A stretch of DNA of 64,000 nucleotides from Mytilus californianus (GCF_021869535.1 NW_026262712.1:65094100-65158099), one strand, 5' to 3'. Shown: positions 1 through 13,610, numbered from the stretch's first letter. Numbers and translations are program-made. Notes: a model not told the origin generated them from the sequence alone.

Positions 1-1041
1 TACATCTGACAGTCAGATGTCTTGGAATTATTCTGAAGTACATATGCCGACCAAAGGCATGGAACAGAGGGGAGAGGTTTTAAAGTGATGCTAATCTGAG
101 ATTCCAATTTGAACTATAGAAAGCAATATATAAAGATATGTAGGAGAAATATTCTATATGAATAAAATTATCCCACAATAGGAACTGTCTTTTTTTCCAT
201 ACAGAATTTGTCAAATTTATCCATAACAGAAGGGATGTTAATGTATCCTTCATATATTTGTAATACTGATGGTAATTCAGATGCACAGTTGTTTTCCTTC
301 TGCTTCATATATTTATAATATATTATAAGCTATATTTTTTGTGATATAATTGCTGAGATGATATAGCAGTGCCATTGGTTTCCCCTCTCTCTTTGTTCAA
401 AGAACTTGATCATCAGAACTCTTTTTTTTTTAGATCGGAGTTCTGTTCATGAACAGTTAAAAGAACATATGCTTAATTTTCGTTATCTTTTTAAGACCAG
501 CATCATGATCAAAATAAATTTTAAATAAAACAGGCTGTACATTCTATAAAATATGCCAGTCAACCGGAAATGTTAACACACAAAAAAGGTCTTCAGTATA
601 TTCATTTTTAAACTTACAAAATATGTCGAAGGTTTTAGCATCCCCAACAATTACCATGTGACTTGACTGATTTTTGATTTGTCAATATCAAGCAAATTGT
701 CGATATTTTCCAAAACATGATAATAGTTCCGTTTTCATTATTAACAACAAAGGACTTACTCTTGTATAAAACTGTAACAGATTATCAAAGACTGTCTACA
801 AGTACAATTTTAATCCAAGTCGCTGTTCTTTTAAGCACCGTGTTAGCGACAGCTTGATTGATTGTAAGTGTTGGGTGCAGAGACTGAAATATTTGTCTTT
901 AAATAATCAGACTTGAGACAATAACATGGAGGTAAGTATGTGTAAGAGCAACGTTTTCAAGGTTGGTTTGAACAGTGCGAAGGTCGTCTTGAAATGTAGA
1001 AAAAAAGATAATGAAAGTCTTTGTGCTGGTTATTTACATAA
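1..1041. other. AT-rich noncoding DNA
   Basis: This stretch is AT-rich with only short chance reading frames. No exon with splice borders, RNA gene or named repeat could be supported. Confidence 0.5.
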
Positions 1042-1312
1042 GGGAACGACTATTTAACTTCAAAAGGTGAAAAAGGGGGAGGGGTAAGATTTATTCCCCA
1101 AAATAATATCGTCTGATCCCCAATTCGATGGAAAAAATATTGTCAGGCAAAATTTATTACCAAAAAAATATTTTGAATTCTGATTTCCCCATACCTTATA
1201 GTGTTAAATTTTGAGAAAAAATATTATTTGATTGATGAAGGCGGGGAAAAAAATGTTCGAGCTCAGACAAAAAAACCATACCCCCTCCCTTTGAAGTTAA
1301 ATGGTTGCTTCC
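1042..1312. mobile_element. Short inverted-repeat element (MITE-like), copy 1
   Basis: The left end reads gggaacgactatttaactt and the right end is its near-perfect reverse complement (ttgaagttaaatggttgctt). Just inside both ends are G-rich and C-rich runs. There is no reading frame inside. A second copy with the same ends and similar interior (ATTCTGA, CCCCATACCTTATAGTG) lies at 11112-11337. The size and ends suggest a non-autonomous DNA element. A target-site duplication was not clear. Confidence 0.55.
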
Positions 1313-3733
1313 TTGTTGAGGGATTGTTTCCTGGCTTGCTTTGATAGAGTATTGTTGCATGTTTCACAGATGTTGCTTTCTTTTGATAATTAAAGATATT
1401 CTTCCTCTTGATTGCAAGCAAATAATTAGTATAACGTCAAAGTCGGAAATTTGACGAAGATCGCGTTGGCGGGCGATTTTCTCAGACCAATGTGGCATAC
1501 TACATGTTATTGACAAGAAATGTATCGTGTCCCGCGATCGTTTACAACGCGATTCGCAAAGAAAAACTTTGGTGGGATTAGTTGGCGACTCAATAATATG
1601 TTCCTCCATAACTTCCAAAAACTTTGACATATAAAGTATTTCAAGGTTATGTTGTCCGATGTTTACACATTACTGATGGATGTCTGTTTTTTTGTGTCTC
1701 TTACATGGTGGCTTTCCTGAAATAATTTCGCCATTTTTATATTGCATACATTGCATATACAATCATCCGACCGTATGTTAAACATACTGTTAGACCAAAT
1801 TGAAGATAATCTGAGGGTTTGCATGAGTTATGGTAACACCGCCAATAATTGGTTGACTAACGTTTCACGCACAGTAGGCATTTGTGTTTAGATTTGAAGT
1901 TCATCATACTTTGGGTTAATACGTAAAAGATTTTTGTTGACTACTTCATGAAACACAAATGCAATTTCAAGACTTATTTTTTAAATTATCCTTAAAATAA
2001 TCTTTTCAAAAACAATACTAATTATGGGGCACTAGTAGCGACATTGTTAGCTCTAAATAGGACCCCAAAAGTTTGAACAAGAATGAAAACACGCTAGAGT
2101 AATATATACGTATGTGTAGTACATGAAATATGAAGACACTCGTGTACTACTAGTAGTTGTAATAGTGAGCATGTATGAGAAAAACTGAAATTATAGCGAG
2201 CCACCGTATAAGGTTAAAACTAATACTAGTGAGTCCTTATGCAAAGAACTTTAATATTCTTGAATCTGTTTCTGAGTTGTGAAGAACTAACATACAACTA
2301 GCAATATGACAGTTATTTAAGTAAAGTACTATAATACAATCGAGTCCTTATGCGAAGAACTATAATAAAATTTAGTCTAATGTAAAACAGTTAACTAAGT
2401 CAAAATCTCGTATGCACGACTCTTAGTGTCTAACAAATTTTTGACTGTGGGTAAACTATTAAGAAAAGAAAAAAAATTAAAATAATATTAATTCAATCTT
2501 ATGAATAATATTAGCGATCAAAGAAAAAATATCACATTATGTCGACGGACAATTGTAAGATGCTATAAGATCGAATAAAAATGTATCGAAAATATAACAC
2601 AAAAGAAATCGATGAAACAACTGCAATCCCAATTTAAGATGCAAACACATCAAAAGAAAAAAAATCACACCGTGTCGGCGGGCAACTGTCGACTTTTAAA
2701 ACGTTGTACGATCGAAACATATGACAAAAAAAAAAAACCCCAACTGCAATCAACAAATAAGACGCAACAAAGAGTCATTAGAAATAACAAGATAACGCCA
2801 TTGGCGACTTGTCAATACTGTATGATCGAACACAAACATAGCCAAAACATGACACCAAAGAAATAAGACGCAAACTAAATTACAAGATCAATATAAGATG
2901 TATAAAAAATAATTCCGAAAGTACAATTGTTTAACACAAACAAGAGGAATACAACGATATAAATCTATGCTACCCCAAAAACTCAACTTGACAATGGTCA
3001 ACCAATCCGGGTTACCGCATAACTAAGATGTAACAAAATGTATGACAAAACTTTTTAAATAATACAGAAATTATGACTGTCGGAGTAATTGTTATTGTTT
3101 AAGAAAAAAAACATGTCAAACATGCAAAAATTATTTTTAAATAATAGTTTTAATCACTAAAAAGTCATGTGATGTTACATATATAGGACGGGATGTGTTC
3201 GATGCGTTAATCAATGAGGAAAACCCCGCCATATAACACCCAACTTTGAAATTGCGTACAAATGTCAAATTAAGGTGTGCCACTTTGGGAATGGTCTTAA
3301 CCGATTGATAATTCATTTCTCAATATTCGTAATTTTTCCCAGATTTTTTCTATGTCGGGCAAAAAAAAGTAGCAGTTTATAAGGAGACCCCCTAATTGAC
3401 GTAACAACTTGACTTATGGTCGTTTTAAAAACGATTGTTTGCAAGTTGCATTGTTAACAGTTGTACAATAAGAAAATTTATTAACGTGAATGCAAATATT
3501 CATAATGTTTTTACGGAAAGTAACTTTTGTGTCATCTTGACAACCGTACACAAAGTTCATTTCACTTTTCTACCTTCTAAACACAAGAGTTCGAATTCTT
3601 TTGTTCTATTTAAACCGCATACCGGACTACTGGGTTATAAACCATACTTATTTAAATCTGTCTCTCATAATTCATTTTAGAATGGCATTAATAAATTTAA
3701 AAGTCTTTAGTCTTTTGTAACTTGGAAAAAATA

Positions 3734-3734
<1 letters not shown>
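1313..3734. other. AT-rich noncoding DNA with one unrecognised open frame
   Basis: The region is AT-rich. On the minus strand an 88-codon open frame lies at 1364-1630 (it begins MSKFLEVMEEHII) and overlaps a locally GC-richer patch. I do not recognise it and see no convincing splice partner, so it is not called as a gene. The rest holds only short chance frames. Confidence 0.4.

Positions 3735-3782
<48 letters not shown>
3735..3782. repeat. (TA)n microsatellite
   Basis: An uninterrupted run of about 24 TA dinucleotides lies immediately before a copy of the dispersed repeat that begins at 3787. A shorter TA run precedes a second copy at about 4403-4420. Confidence 0.95.
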
Positions 3783-3785
<3 letters not shown>

Positions 3786-3786
3786 A

Positions 3787-4362
3787 AGTCTAAATTGAAA
3801 ACAACGTTCAAACCTATGATTGCATTGGATAAAAACCGCAATTTTAATACGTGTGCATGCAAAACAAATTTCTTGTTAGAGGGGTCTAAATACAGCACAA
3901 ACAACATTTTCCAAAAGACCAAAAAAGTGAAAAAGTATATTGCGGGAATTTCTCCCTGCATTGAAGACCTGTTGGTGACCTTCTGCTGTTGTCTGTTCTA
4001 TGGTCGGGTTGTTGTCTCTTTGACACATTCCCCATTTCCATTCTCAATTTTATTTAACAAAACGCATTTGACTAACAGGTCTAACAACAAATGTTCTTAA
4101 ACCCTGCTGACTGCCATTGACGATTGCCAAATAAACGGATCACCGATGTAATAAATTGATCTTAATTTTAAATTTAATACTAAACAGAAAACAATAAACT
4201 TGCGGAGAAGATGATATACCGCAAACAAAAGGTGCAAAGGTTTTTGTACACCATATCCGGATTTTGACAAATAATGTCTCTTCAGTGATGTTTGGAATCA
4301 AAAAGGTATTTAGAAAGCCCAACAATTTACCACAATTTAGGATAGACTCTTGAATTTTGAGG
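3787..4362 (+). repeat. Dispersed repeat family D, long copy 1
   Basis: This starts with aattgaaaacaacgttcaaa and ends near taggatagactcttgaatt. The same sequence, in the same order and nearly full length, recurs at 55141-55603. Its first ~180 bases also recur at 4422-4590, 55612-55790 and 57427-57611. Open frames in it are short and not conserved between copies, so it is treated as an interspersed repeat of unknown class. Confidence 0.75.
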
Positions 4363-4421
4363 AGTCAAAATAGGATGAACGGATCATATAAACCCTTAGG
4401 CATATATATATATATATATAA

Positions 4422-4590
4422 ACAACGTTCAAACCTATGATTGCGTTGGATAAAAACCGCAATTTTTATACGTGTGCATGTAAACCAAATTTCTTGGTAG
4501 AGGGGTCTAAATACAGCACAAACAACATTTTCCAAAAGAACAAAAAAAGTGAAAAGTATATTTTAACAAATCGCATTTGACTAACAGGTC
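4422..4590 (+). repeat. Dispersed repeat family D, short copy 2
   Basis: This copy repeats the first ~170 bases of family D (aacaacgttcaaacctatga through the segment ending caaatcgcatttgacta). It is preceded and followed by short TA runs. Confidence 0.75.
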
Positions 4591-4602
4591 GAACAACTGA
4601 TA

Positions 4603-6200
4603 TATATATATATATGTAAAAGGACTAATCCATAATTTAGTTTTAAAATGGTGCACTTACTCAACCAAAAGAAAATGGCAGCCTGTAATGTGTACGTTTT
4701 TGACTGCGAACTTTTGAAATCATAATGGCGCAATTCAAAACCGAGAAAAATTTAGATAAGAATCAGATATAATCAAAGTCAAATCAAAATACTCAAATCA
4801 AAATACAAATCAAATTTCAATACAGGAATGATACCAGCTGACATTTACAAAATACAAACAAACAAAAATAAACAAAGACAAATACACAGAGAAATATCTC
4901 CGCAATGATAAGAGACATTTTTTTGATATAATAAGCATTTTCATATTTTGTTTCCGTAATTAGGATTTCCGCCCTCCGAAGCATAACCAGGGCGATTTGT
5001 TCAAATGATATGAGGTTGGCAATGTTAATTATACGAAGGAACGATCATAATAAGGGAAATCACATAAAAAGCTTATAGGACTGATATGAGGTCTAGAAAT
5101 AGGGGGTTCTTCATTTCTGTATTCTTTAATTTTTATGCCATTTTTCTCTATTCTTTATAGGTTTTGTCTGTTATTCACTATTCTTAATATTTCAGTACCC
5201 CATTATTCTGTATTCTGTATTTTTTTTGCCCTTTATTCTGCACATTTTGTTCATCATTCTCTATTCTGTAAACCCCATCCACACCCTCTTATACATTTTT
5301 ATTCAGCTTATTATAATTTGATTGGTATTGACCACAGGACGTCTTTCAGAGTAACCATTGTATCAATGATAACAACGACTATTGTAATTCTTTAAAGGTG
5401 CTGTTTTGTCTGGTTAAATAATATTAAATATCTCAAACTGGCAATTTTTATTTTGAAGGTCAGAAATTCATTTAGAATGTTATATAAACCATATTGGGAA
5501 GGAATAAACGCATTTTGTATCTTTTTAAAAAGTTTCCGTTTGTTATTTTCAATTTTGTTAAATCACCACTTTTTACAAAAGTTTTAATTTGCAATAAAAA
5601 TGATACTTAAGGCTATAGCATCGTGCTGTTACTTATAACACCTACTTGTAGTTGAGGGGTACAGAACATCTAAAGGAGTTAAAACCAGCTGAACGTTTTA
5701 ATCACATACTATTAGTACTATCAAGCTTCTCAATGATCAAAATTAGTGTTTGTTAAACTGCTATATATCCAATGAAATAATTCCTGTAAATTGTGTGCAT
5801 GGTTCTAATTTCTTGAAATTTTTATATTTTTGTCAACAGGAAAATATTAAAATATATAAGTAAATATTTTGTCAAAATTTTATAAAAAATAAACAACCCT
5901 AATCTATTTTTATACAAAGTGTTGGGTACCCCTTAAATAATGAACTTTGTATATGAAAGACAGTGTGGTTCCACTGAACCTATAGTTGCTATCGTCTACG
6001 TCATTTGGCCTCTGGTTGAAAGTTGTCTAATTGGCAATCATACCCAAATCTTCTTATTTTTATATTAAGAATTAAAGTAAACTTAACGTGGTTCAAATAT
6101 TTGAATTAATTAGATGAAAAGCAAGTGAATAAGGTATGTCATTATACTACTGTTCACCGCGGATAATTTTATGTTCCATTTGTCATAACCAGTCTCGTCC
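4603..6200. other. AT-rich noncoding DNA
   Basis: A T-rich tract with several ATTCT-type words lies at 5100-5290. A partial inverse copy of the family A repeat (the words ttggcaatcat and ttctta) is at about 5940-6060. No gene was seen. Confidence 0.4.
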
Positions 6201-6210
6201 CTTTCCCCCG

Positions 6211-6236
6211 ATTGTACAATACAATACAATACAATT
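6211..6236 (+). repeat. Short (ACAAT)n repeat
   Basis: Four to five tandem copies of a 5-base acaat unit follow a CT/C-rich stretch, as seen at the 3' end of many short interspersed elements. Confidence 0.5.
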
Positions 6237-8183
6237 TATTTACAACTTAGGCACACGTATGGTGCTACAAGAGGATAACAATTATACATTAACAATTACA
6301 TATATACTTATACATTTACAAGCAAGACACACAATAAATAAATAAGTGATATCATACAATAAAACTGAAATATACCATATTTGGTTGATTTGTTTGCAAA
6401 ATTCTTAATTGCAACGTGGATATGAAGTTATTGTAACATGCTATGAATTATGAAAATATTTTTTCAATATGTCTTAGAAACATGCACACTTTTGTTAGCA
6501 CTGGCACGTTACAGTGTGATAATAAACCAGTAAATTTCAATTGGGAAGGATTTTTTGTGTAATATGTAGGTATATACCTTTCTCTTAAAGACATAATTTG
6601 TTCATTGGAACATACAAAAAAATAATGATATTCGTCACCAATTGTATTGTGACATAACCGAATGACACTTAACACCGAGTTTGTACTAACCATGAGCAAT
6701 ACGATAGGTGCCACATGTGGAACAGGGTAACGTTGTCATTCCGGAGCACCTGTGGTTTATTATACAAGTCATGCAAGTTGATTATACATTCTGATTCATA
6801 TGATCTGCGAGAATCACAATTGATTCAAACACATTCTCGGTGTTTAGAAATTGATTTGGAGAATAAAATAAGGGCTAATTAATATTCCTTGGAAGTAAAA
6901 AATAAAATAAAACTAGTAAAAAAGGGATTCTAAATACAAAAAGTAATCAAACTTGTAGCAATTAAGAAATTGACAAATCGCTTTACTAGAGGTGACCAAA
7001 CTTGCATTAAATTACAGTACGGTACATATATAATCAAATTTGCTTCCGTTTTGTGAGTAATATATTTTTTACAAAAGTAAAAAGACCTGAAACGTTCATA
7101 AAATCTTATAATAAATGGTAAAATAAATTAGATAAAACATAGTTAACAATTGTAAATTATATATTTGAACTAAATAATTAATACTGCAATTGACCTGTTA
7201 TTTTGACATCGAAGATCTCGGTCAAGATCCATGGTAGGTTTAATCGATGTATGTGTGAAATCTGAGACTACTATAACACATATAGTTATAATAGTAGTCT
7301 CGGGTGAAATCAAACAGATATGACATGTAGTTTTAAACAGTGTATTAATATTTATTCCTTTATTTTTGTATATTATTTGATTTTCTACAATCACTTCGTA
7401 ATTTTTTTCAAATAATAAATGCGCGGTGTCTTTAATTCATCATGGTTGTATGCAAACTTTTATTCAAAACAGAATTCATAAAGGTAGATAATGTTTTGAC
7501 ACAATTTCTTTGTTTTTTATAACAGTCCTCAAATGGTTTTGAAAATATTTATACCATTTCCTTCACAATGTACACAGACCTCGTTTTATGGAGAAGCGAG
7601 AATTAAAAAAATGCATCAATCAATTAGAGGAATATAATAATTTTGATTTCTTGTGTTTCTTTAACGTACTACTACTAGTAGTCTGGTGCCACTATTTAAT
7701 TAGCACCCCTGTCAAGCGCATTTTATTACAATCAAATCAAATATTTTATTACAATGGCCGATGAATTAGACATCATTAAAAAAATATTTACAATAACTGT
7801 AAAGTTTTCAGTATTAATTAAACATATCATATTTTCCCAAATTCACTCAAATCTAAAATATAATTAAAATAAAATTGGATAAAAAAGATATGCTACAATT
7901 TGTCATGAGAACAAACCTGATAATACGATTTAAATGTTCCTGGACTCCATCTAAAAACATATATAAAGCTACTGACAAAAATTCAAAAGAGTAAGCCGAA
8001 GACCTACCTGTTAGATGTACATGTATTGTCACTCTAATAGTATTAGTCATACCCCATTGACAATCCTTTCAATACAATAGTCCTGTCTGACCATATTAAA
8101 CTTTAGTGTGATTATATCAAAAAAGGTAAACTAAAGTCTTATGTACAAAACTTCACGAAACTCGAAGTTTTTATCGATGATAT
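6237..8183. other. AT-rich noncoding DNA with a hairpin
   Basis: No gene was seen. A decayed copy of repeat B lies near 6640-6760 (caatacgataggtgccacatg). A hairpin with an 11-bp perfect stem (GAGACTACTAT against ATAGTAGTCTC) sits at 7264-7301. Confidence 0.45.
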
Positions 8184-8224
8184 CAAGGATTTATATAGTA
8201 AGTATGTTACTATATAAATCCTTG
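8184..8224. repeat. Perfect 18-bp hairpin
   Basis: The 18 bases at 8184-8201 are the exact reverse complement of 8207-8224, separated by a five-base loop (gtatg). The outer words gatat and atatc can extend the stem across a small bulge. It could be a foldback element core or a small transcribed hairpin. No flanking gene suggests a function. Confidence 0.85.
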
Positions 8225-8614
8225 GTTATATCTATTAGTCACGTACTAATGAGGCATCCTCCTGTTTTATAAATAAAAAGAGAATGTTACCATGGTAACC
8301 AGGTAAAACCGAATGATATACTTCCCAAAGTAAATCAATTATTTATTGTATTGTATAACCTATTATTAAATACAAACTTAATTATTTATATGTATATGCA
8401 AGGTGTTTATATGCTGACAGGAATAATTGGTATTGTGTATTACTTTTTGTTTTCGGATAATTTTAGCAACTGTGATTATATGAAAATAAAACAAAATATT
8501 GTATGAAGACAGTTTACGACCACACTAATTTAGTGATATAAAAACATTTGCACATCAGGGCTATTTTATAAAGGTCTCACTCTCTTAGTTTGTATCACAA
8601 TAATTGAACATTTA

Positions 8615-8990
8615 AACTCGGGGGTGGGGGGGGGGGGGGCACTTCCTATATACAAGGTGATAGGACGTGCCGCTGGAATAGGTCACCTTTCAAGCTTGAA
8701 AATATGTGAATAGGTCGGGAAAACTATCAGAAACATATGATAAGGTCAATAAAGTTCCCATAATTAACTTCTTCGTCTGTCATCTTTCTTTGTGTTCACG
8801 GCTGTGTTTTTATCAACCAATTTCTCTCTTTTGACACTTTGGTATTCCACTCTTACATTACACACCACATGAAACCCAAACAATATGGGAAAAGGTTACA
8901 TTTTTACCTACGCAATATGTGAAAAGGTATACATTTTTAAAATCTAAATAATACGAAAAGGATGAGGTAACAGAACCCCAGCGGCACCCC
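8615..8990. mobile_element. Short inverted-repeat element with poly-G end
   Basis: The left side holds a run of about 20 nearly uninterrupted G, then cacttcctatatac and GTGCCGCTGG (8667-8676). The right side holds CCAGCGGCAC (8978-8987), then a short C run and catatac. The interior is AT-rich without coding potential. The mirrored ends fit a small non-autonomous element. Confidence 0.45.
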
Positions 8991-11111
8991 CATATACATT
9001 AAGTATTGAAGTGGCATTTAAACCATAAGAACAGTTTAAAGATGGCTAAAAACAGCTATTTTGATAGATTTTGATAAATGTCTCTTTAAAAAAAAATAAT
9101 AAAGAAGGAAATTTTTAACCAAAACTAAAGTTTTATCGGAAGTTAAGCTATGTATTGTCTATAGATACTTACAAATCAATTTTTCAAAAGCATGTCGCCA
9201 TATTGTTTTAGAATTACGTTCGATAGCACCATTTAACGCTGAACAAAATTATGGTTCTATATATGTTAAAATTGACATTAGAAATCATATAAGAATATAA
9301 CTCAATGAATTTATATACAATTTTCTGTGAAGATGTTCTTTAATAAAGAAAGAACATTTAACATAAGGAGAATTAAAATACAGCGAAACCTTTAAAGACC
9401 AAAAACTAAATGCTTTAAGGAACTTATGATCTTCGGTTTTTTAAAAATATTACCTTAATTGCGCAAGGGAAGATAACTTCTAACACATTTAGTTACTGAT
9501 GATTTTTTTCTTATTCCCCAAGCGGCACCAAATGAGTACATTCCAATCCATATAACATTAATACCAAGTTTGGTTGAAATTTGCTAAAGAATTTCAAAAA
9601 AGATGATGGAATTTTAATTTTTTCAGGGTTTTAATGATACCTGTCTGTATGTCAGCAATGCCGCCATGTTGGCATCCGATCCGCATGAAACGAGACTCGT
9701 TTTTGAGAACCCTTTACACCTACAGTGTTTAACATTTCTCTTTGTAATTTCAAAGGAAAATATATCTGAAAATTGAAAAATTAGAATCGAAGACTTCTTC
9801 AGGCGACAATATTGTTAGCCAAAAGGAGCTAAAATAAAGATAATTTAAAGAGGACCTCCTATACAACATTCGAAGATAAAATAGGAATTTTGATAGGGTT
9901 TCAATCAACAGTTTGTGCCAACAGGAAGGTTTTATCTCATATATCCTACTTTTGGTGCCCCCAATGCCCTATGTTTGCCGTCTGATCAACATTAAATGAA
10001 GGTGGCATGTAGAAGAGCTTATAATCCTATAATATTTTGCATATATATTTCAGAGGAGAAGATTTTCGTAACTTGGCCGACCAGAAGATTTGCGCTTGTG
10101 GCTGATCAGTACAAAAAATAGACGCAACATGCCAAGGGAACATTCAATACTTATATGTCATTAAGAAACTGACATAACCAAGGCAACAAACGAAATATAC
10201 TGAAAACACAAAAAAGTAAAAAAAAAACATTGCTTAGAAATCCAAAAAAATGGGCAACATGAACCCCCACCAAAATAACAGAGGTTATCTCAGATGTACT
10301 GAGAAGGAAAACCGTCTTGTTGCTCTTGACGTAATTGACGAAATGAGAAATTTTATGAAAAGACTTTTAATATGTTACATGTATTCCTGCCAAGTTTGGG
10401 TTTCTAACGACAGACGGACGCGAAATCAAAGAAACGACAATAAATCACGTGACCCAATGCGCCAGGTGAGCAAACTAGTATCAAGAATCAATTTATTAGA
10501 CATACTATGCAGATTGAAAAAAAAATTTAGATACTAAGATTTTGTAAAAGATCTCGAGTCTACAATCAAATGTTGACTAGTTTTGATTACACTCAGTGGT
10601 AAAAATTTGTTTGTAAAACTGATCATGAATATGAGTATGTGCATGTGTTTGCATGTTTAGACATTTCATTTGAAAATGGCTCTGATACACTATCGATAAA
10701 TCTTACTTCAAACATCTATGTTTTATTACTTCGAAGCTTTCTTTTGATAAATTTGTTTTATTGTATCTAAAGCGAAAGCCGGAGGTATATATCTTCAGTA
10801 TGATAGTACTAATATAACCTTGGTTGCTTGCTTGGTACATATCCAATGGCGTCCATGGCACTAAGTATAACTAAGTTGATAAAAGATGCATCCAAAAAGG
10901 AGCAATTTCTCTAGAATTTATTTCACACGAGGGCCATTTTCAAAAAGCCGCCTTTGAAATCAGTCTTTTACTAAACCATAGTCTCACAGCTTTGTGAATG
11001 AACGTGTTTTGGTTTAAACTCTGGCTTTTGTATATATACCATTAACGTCTAAATTGTTTATTTACAATAATAATATATACAATATCTATATATGTATGAC
11101 TATCCGTCTTA
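8991..11111. other. AT-rich noncoding DNA with an inverse repeat B copy
   Basis: No gene was seen. An inverse, degenerate copy of repeat B spans about 10150-10320, with words such as gaaactgacataaccaagg and gttatctcagatgtactgag that mirror the forward copy at 62385-62650. Confidence 0.45.
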
Positions 11112-11337
11112 GGCAACGACCATTTAACTTCAAGGGGGGTTATGGTATTTTCCTTAAAAAAATATTCTGATCCCCAATTTGATGAAAAAATATATAGTGG
11201 TCAAGCAGATGACAAACAAAAAAATTCTGAATCATGATTTTCCCCATACCTTATAGTGTTAAATTTTGAAAAAAATAATCTAACTCAGATAAAAAAAACA
11301 ATACCCCCCGCCCCCTTGAAATTAAATGGTTGCTCCC
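11112..11337. mobile_element. Short inverted-repeat element (MITE-like), copy 2
   Basis: The left end ggcaacgaccatttaacttc is mirrored by gaaattaaatggttgctccc on the right. The interior shares several words with the element at 1042-1312, including CCCCATACCTTATAGTG. It is 226 bases long with no reading frame. Confidence 0.6.
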
Positions 11338-12680
11338 TAATAAACAGGAATATGTAAGTATATAAATTTTAAGTTTGAAGATTGATTGTTGTAAGATTAA
11401 ATTTATCTCTATATGTCATTTTTTCATACACGTTTTTTTAAGTTTGAGGTCAGTTCTATACTTCATGTCTATCAACAAAATAATTATCCACTGCATGAAT
11501 AAAACTTTTTCCCACGATATAAATACTAATCCACACATCGCTTTAAGTAATGCAGTATTTCAAAAAAAAAAGACGATTGCATATGATTTATTGTCATGTC
11601 ACAATTGTTCAATTTCCGCGTGTTTTATTTCGACATGAACGGGTTAGGTGTATTTTTAGTCCTTGAGTAGCTGTTTACGTGTAACTACCATATCATACAT
11701 TAAAGCTTGACAGATGAGGTCATTGGCAGGATAATTTGGAACTGTATGTGCTTTATTAACTTTTAGCACATTTATTACTTTCAAATATACGACATGACAA
11801 ATTATCACCGTATTCTCGTAAATAGTGTTTTTGCATGTTCTTAAAGAGACATAAAGCTATTTTTGTTGTTATAAAGTGGTGTTTTGATATTTTTTTGCAT
11901 CTGTAACGCATATGCTTAATGTTTTAGAGGCATATCATCTGGAAACAGTTGGTTCCTACATTTCTGAATTTCTTAAAAAAAACAACTTTGGATTTAAATC
12001 GACATTAAAAACATGTTTAATTTCAATTTTTTTTTTTTTTTTTTTTTTTTACTGATAAATTGTTATAAAACTAAGTTTTTACTGAGAATACATTGTATAA
12101 TAAAATGTAAGTTTTTACTGTATAAATTGTAATAAATCTAAGTTTGCTACTCCCCGAGGAAAATTTATCATAGAATGTTGTATTTGTTCTATTAATAGGC
12201 CTTGTTGGTTTTGATGCTTTCAGACACTTTATATGTTTCGCTTCCCTAACTTTTCGTCAAGAGCGCACCTGGTGGGGTTTACAGTTATCATATATGTATA
12301 TCAGTATTGATTGATGGCAAGTTCAACTGTTGTCGGATAAATCATTATATCTTATTAATTTCTGTGGCAAATCTTATTAATTATTTCTAAAGGTTTTTAT
12401 GAAGTTTTTGATATAACAGCGTTCGTATGAGGATATGCTTACTAGTTTTTTGCTCAGTTATGGTTTCTCACTCTCACCGAAATTAACGTTCTTTCGACAA
12501 GACCGCAGTTTTATTATTTCAAATCTGGTATAGTAGCTTAATTTTCATTTTCTGTAATAAAACACAAAAATTCACTCAGACATCGGAACCGGTCAATATT
12601 GTGCAAAAGTTCATTGAATATATTTGCTAATTATGTCATTTCGCATTCAAATTGTTTTATGTAGTAGTTATAATAAATAA
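11338..12680. other. AT-rich noncoding DNA
   Basis: The stretch contains a poly-T run near 12030-12050 and a threefold repetition of the word aagtttttactg around 12070-12120. No gene or recognised repeat was seen. Confidence 0.45.
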
Positions 12681-12867
12681 GAAGATGTGGTATGCGTGCC
12701 AATGAGACAACTATCCATCCAAGTCACAATGTGTAAAAAGTAAACAATTATAGGTCAAAGAACGACCTTCAACACGGAGCCTTGGCTCACACCGAACAGC
12801 AAGCTATAAAGGGCCCCAAAAAGACTATAGTGTAAAACAATTCAAACAGGAAAACCAACGGTTAAAT

Positions 12868-13446
12868 CTATATTAAAAACGAGAAATGAGAAACACTTAT
12901 GAACCACACCAACAAACGACAACCACTGAACAACAGGCTCCTTTTGTCGTAATTTTTTGTATGGAGTTTCCCTTTAGAAATTGAAATGTCTAAATCTAGA
13001 AAAGGACGACTACTGCTGTTTATGTTATATTTATTTAAAGTAAGTTCCTTTGGGTAAATTTCGGTAGCATATTTAGAGAATTCTGGATTATTTAATGAAA
13101 AAATATCATCAAGATAACGGTAGATATTGTTGAATGTGCCAACTACATGTAACAATGACTTGTTTTTACTGATTTTGGCCATAAACTGTGATTCATAGCA
13201 ATATAGGAATAAAACTGCTATTAAAGGGGCGCAATAAGTGCCCATAGGAATACATACTACCTGTCGATGCACTTTATCGCCGAAACGTACATTTATGTTG
13301 TCCAGGAGAAAATTTAGAGCTTCAATCATATCTTCACATTTCCAGTAAGTGTATCTAGCATACTTTCCTTTTTCGTTACAGAAAAAGGCTTTAGTGTACA
13401 TCTGTGATTTCAGAAATGCACATTTTATATGTTTTAATAAAATCAT
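12868..13446 (-). pseudogene. Truncated reverse transcriptase, Penelope-like
   Basis: The 192-codon open frame contains a CIPMGTYCAP segment (usual IPMGTxCAP) and the catalytic box YRYLDDIFSLNN, followed by FLDLDIS and a KNYDKR word typical of this reverse transcriptase family. Only the palm part is left: the fingers upstream and everything after YDKR are missing, and the last ~25 codons run into the flanking repeat arm. The family is judged Penelope-like from the words alone. A related group cannot be excluded. It is not expected to be active. Confidence 0.7.
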
Positions 13447-13499
13447 GGGCCTTAGCGTGTTTGCTTGTTATATATCTAAGTTGAAAACCTCTTTGATCA

Positions 13500-13610
13500 G
13501 TCTGTATCCATACGTATATGTGGTATGATTGCCAATGAAAAACTATCACCAGAGAACAAATCACGTAGATGTAAGCAACTATAGGTCACCATTCGACCTT
13601 CTTGTCTTCA
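13500..13610 (+). repeat. Partial dispersed repeat A2
   Basis: The words tatgtggtatgattgccaat and gcaactataggtcacc match the family A2 copies at 52388-52560 and about 58170-58295. It is a short diverged fragment. Confidence 0.5.

Noticed and set aside
1364..1630. 88-codon minus-strand frame in a GC-richer patch
   Set aside because: It looks more gene-like than its neighbours, but no domain, splice partner or second exon could be found, so it is not called.
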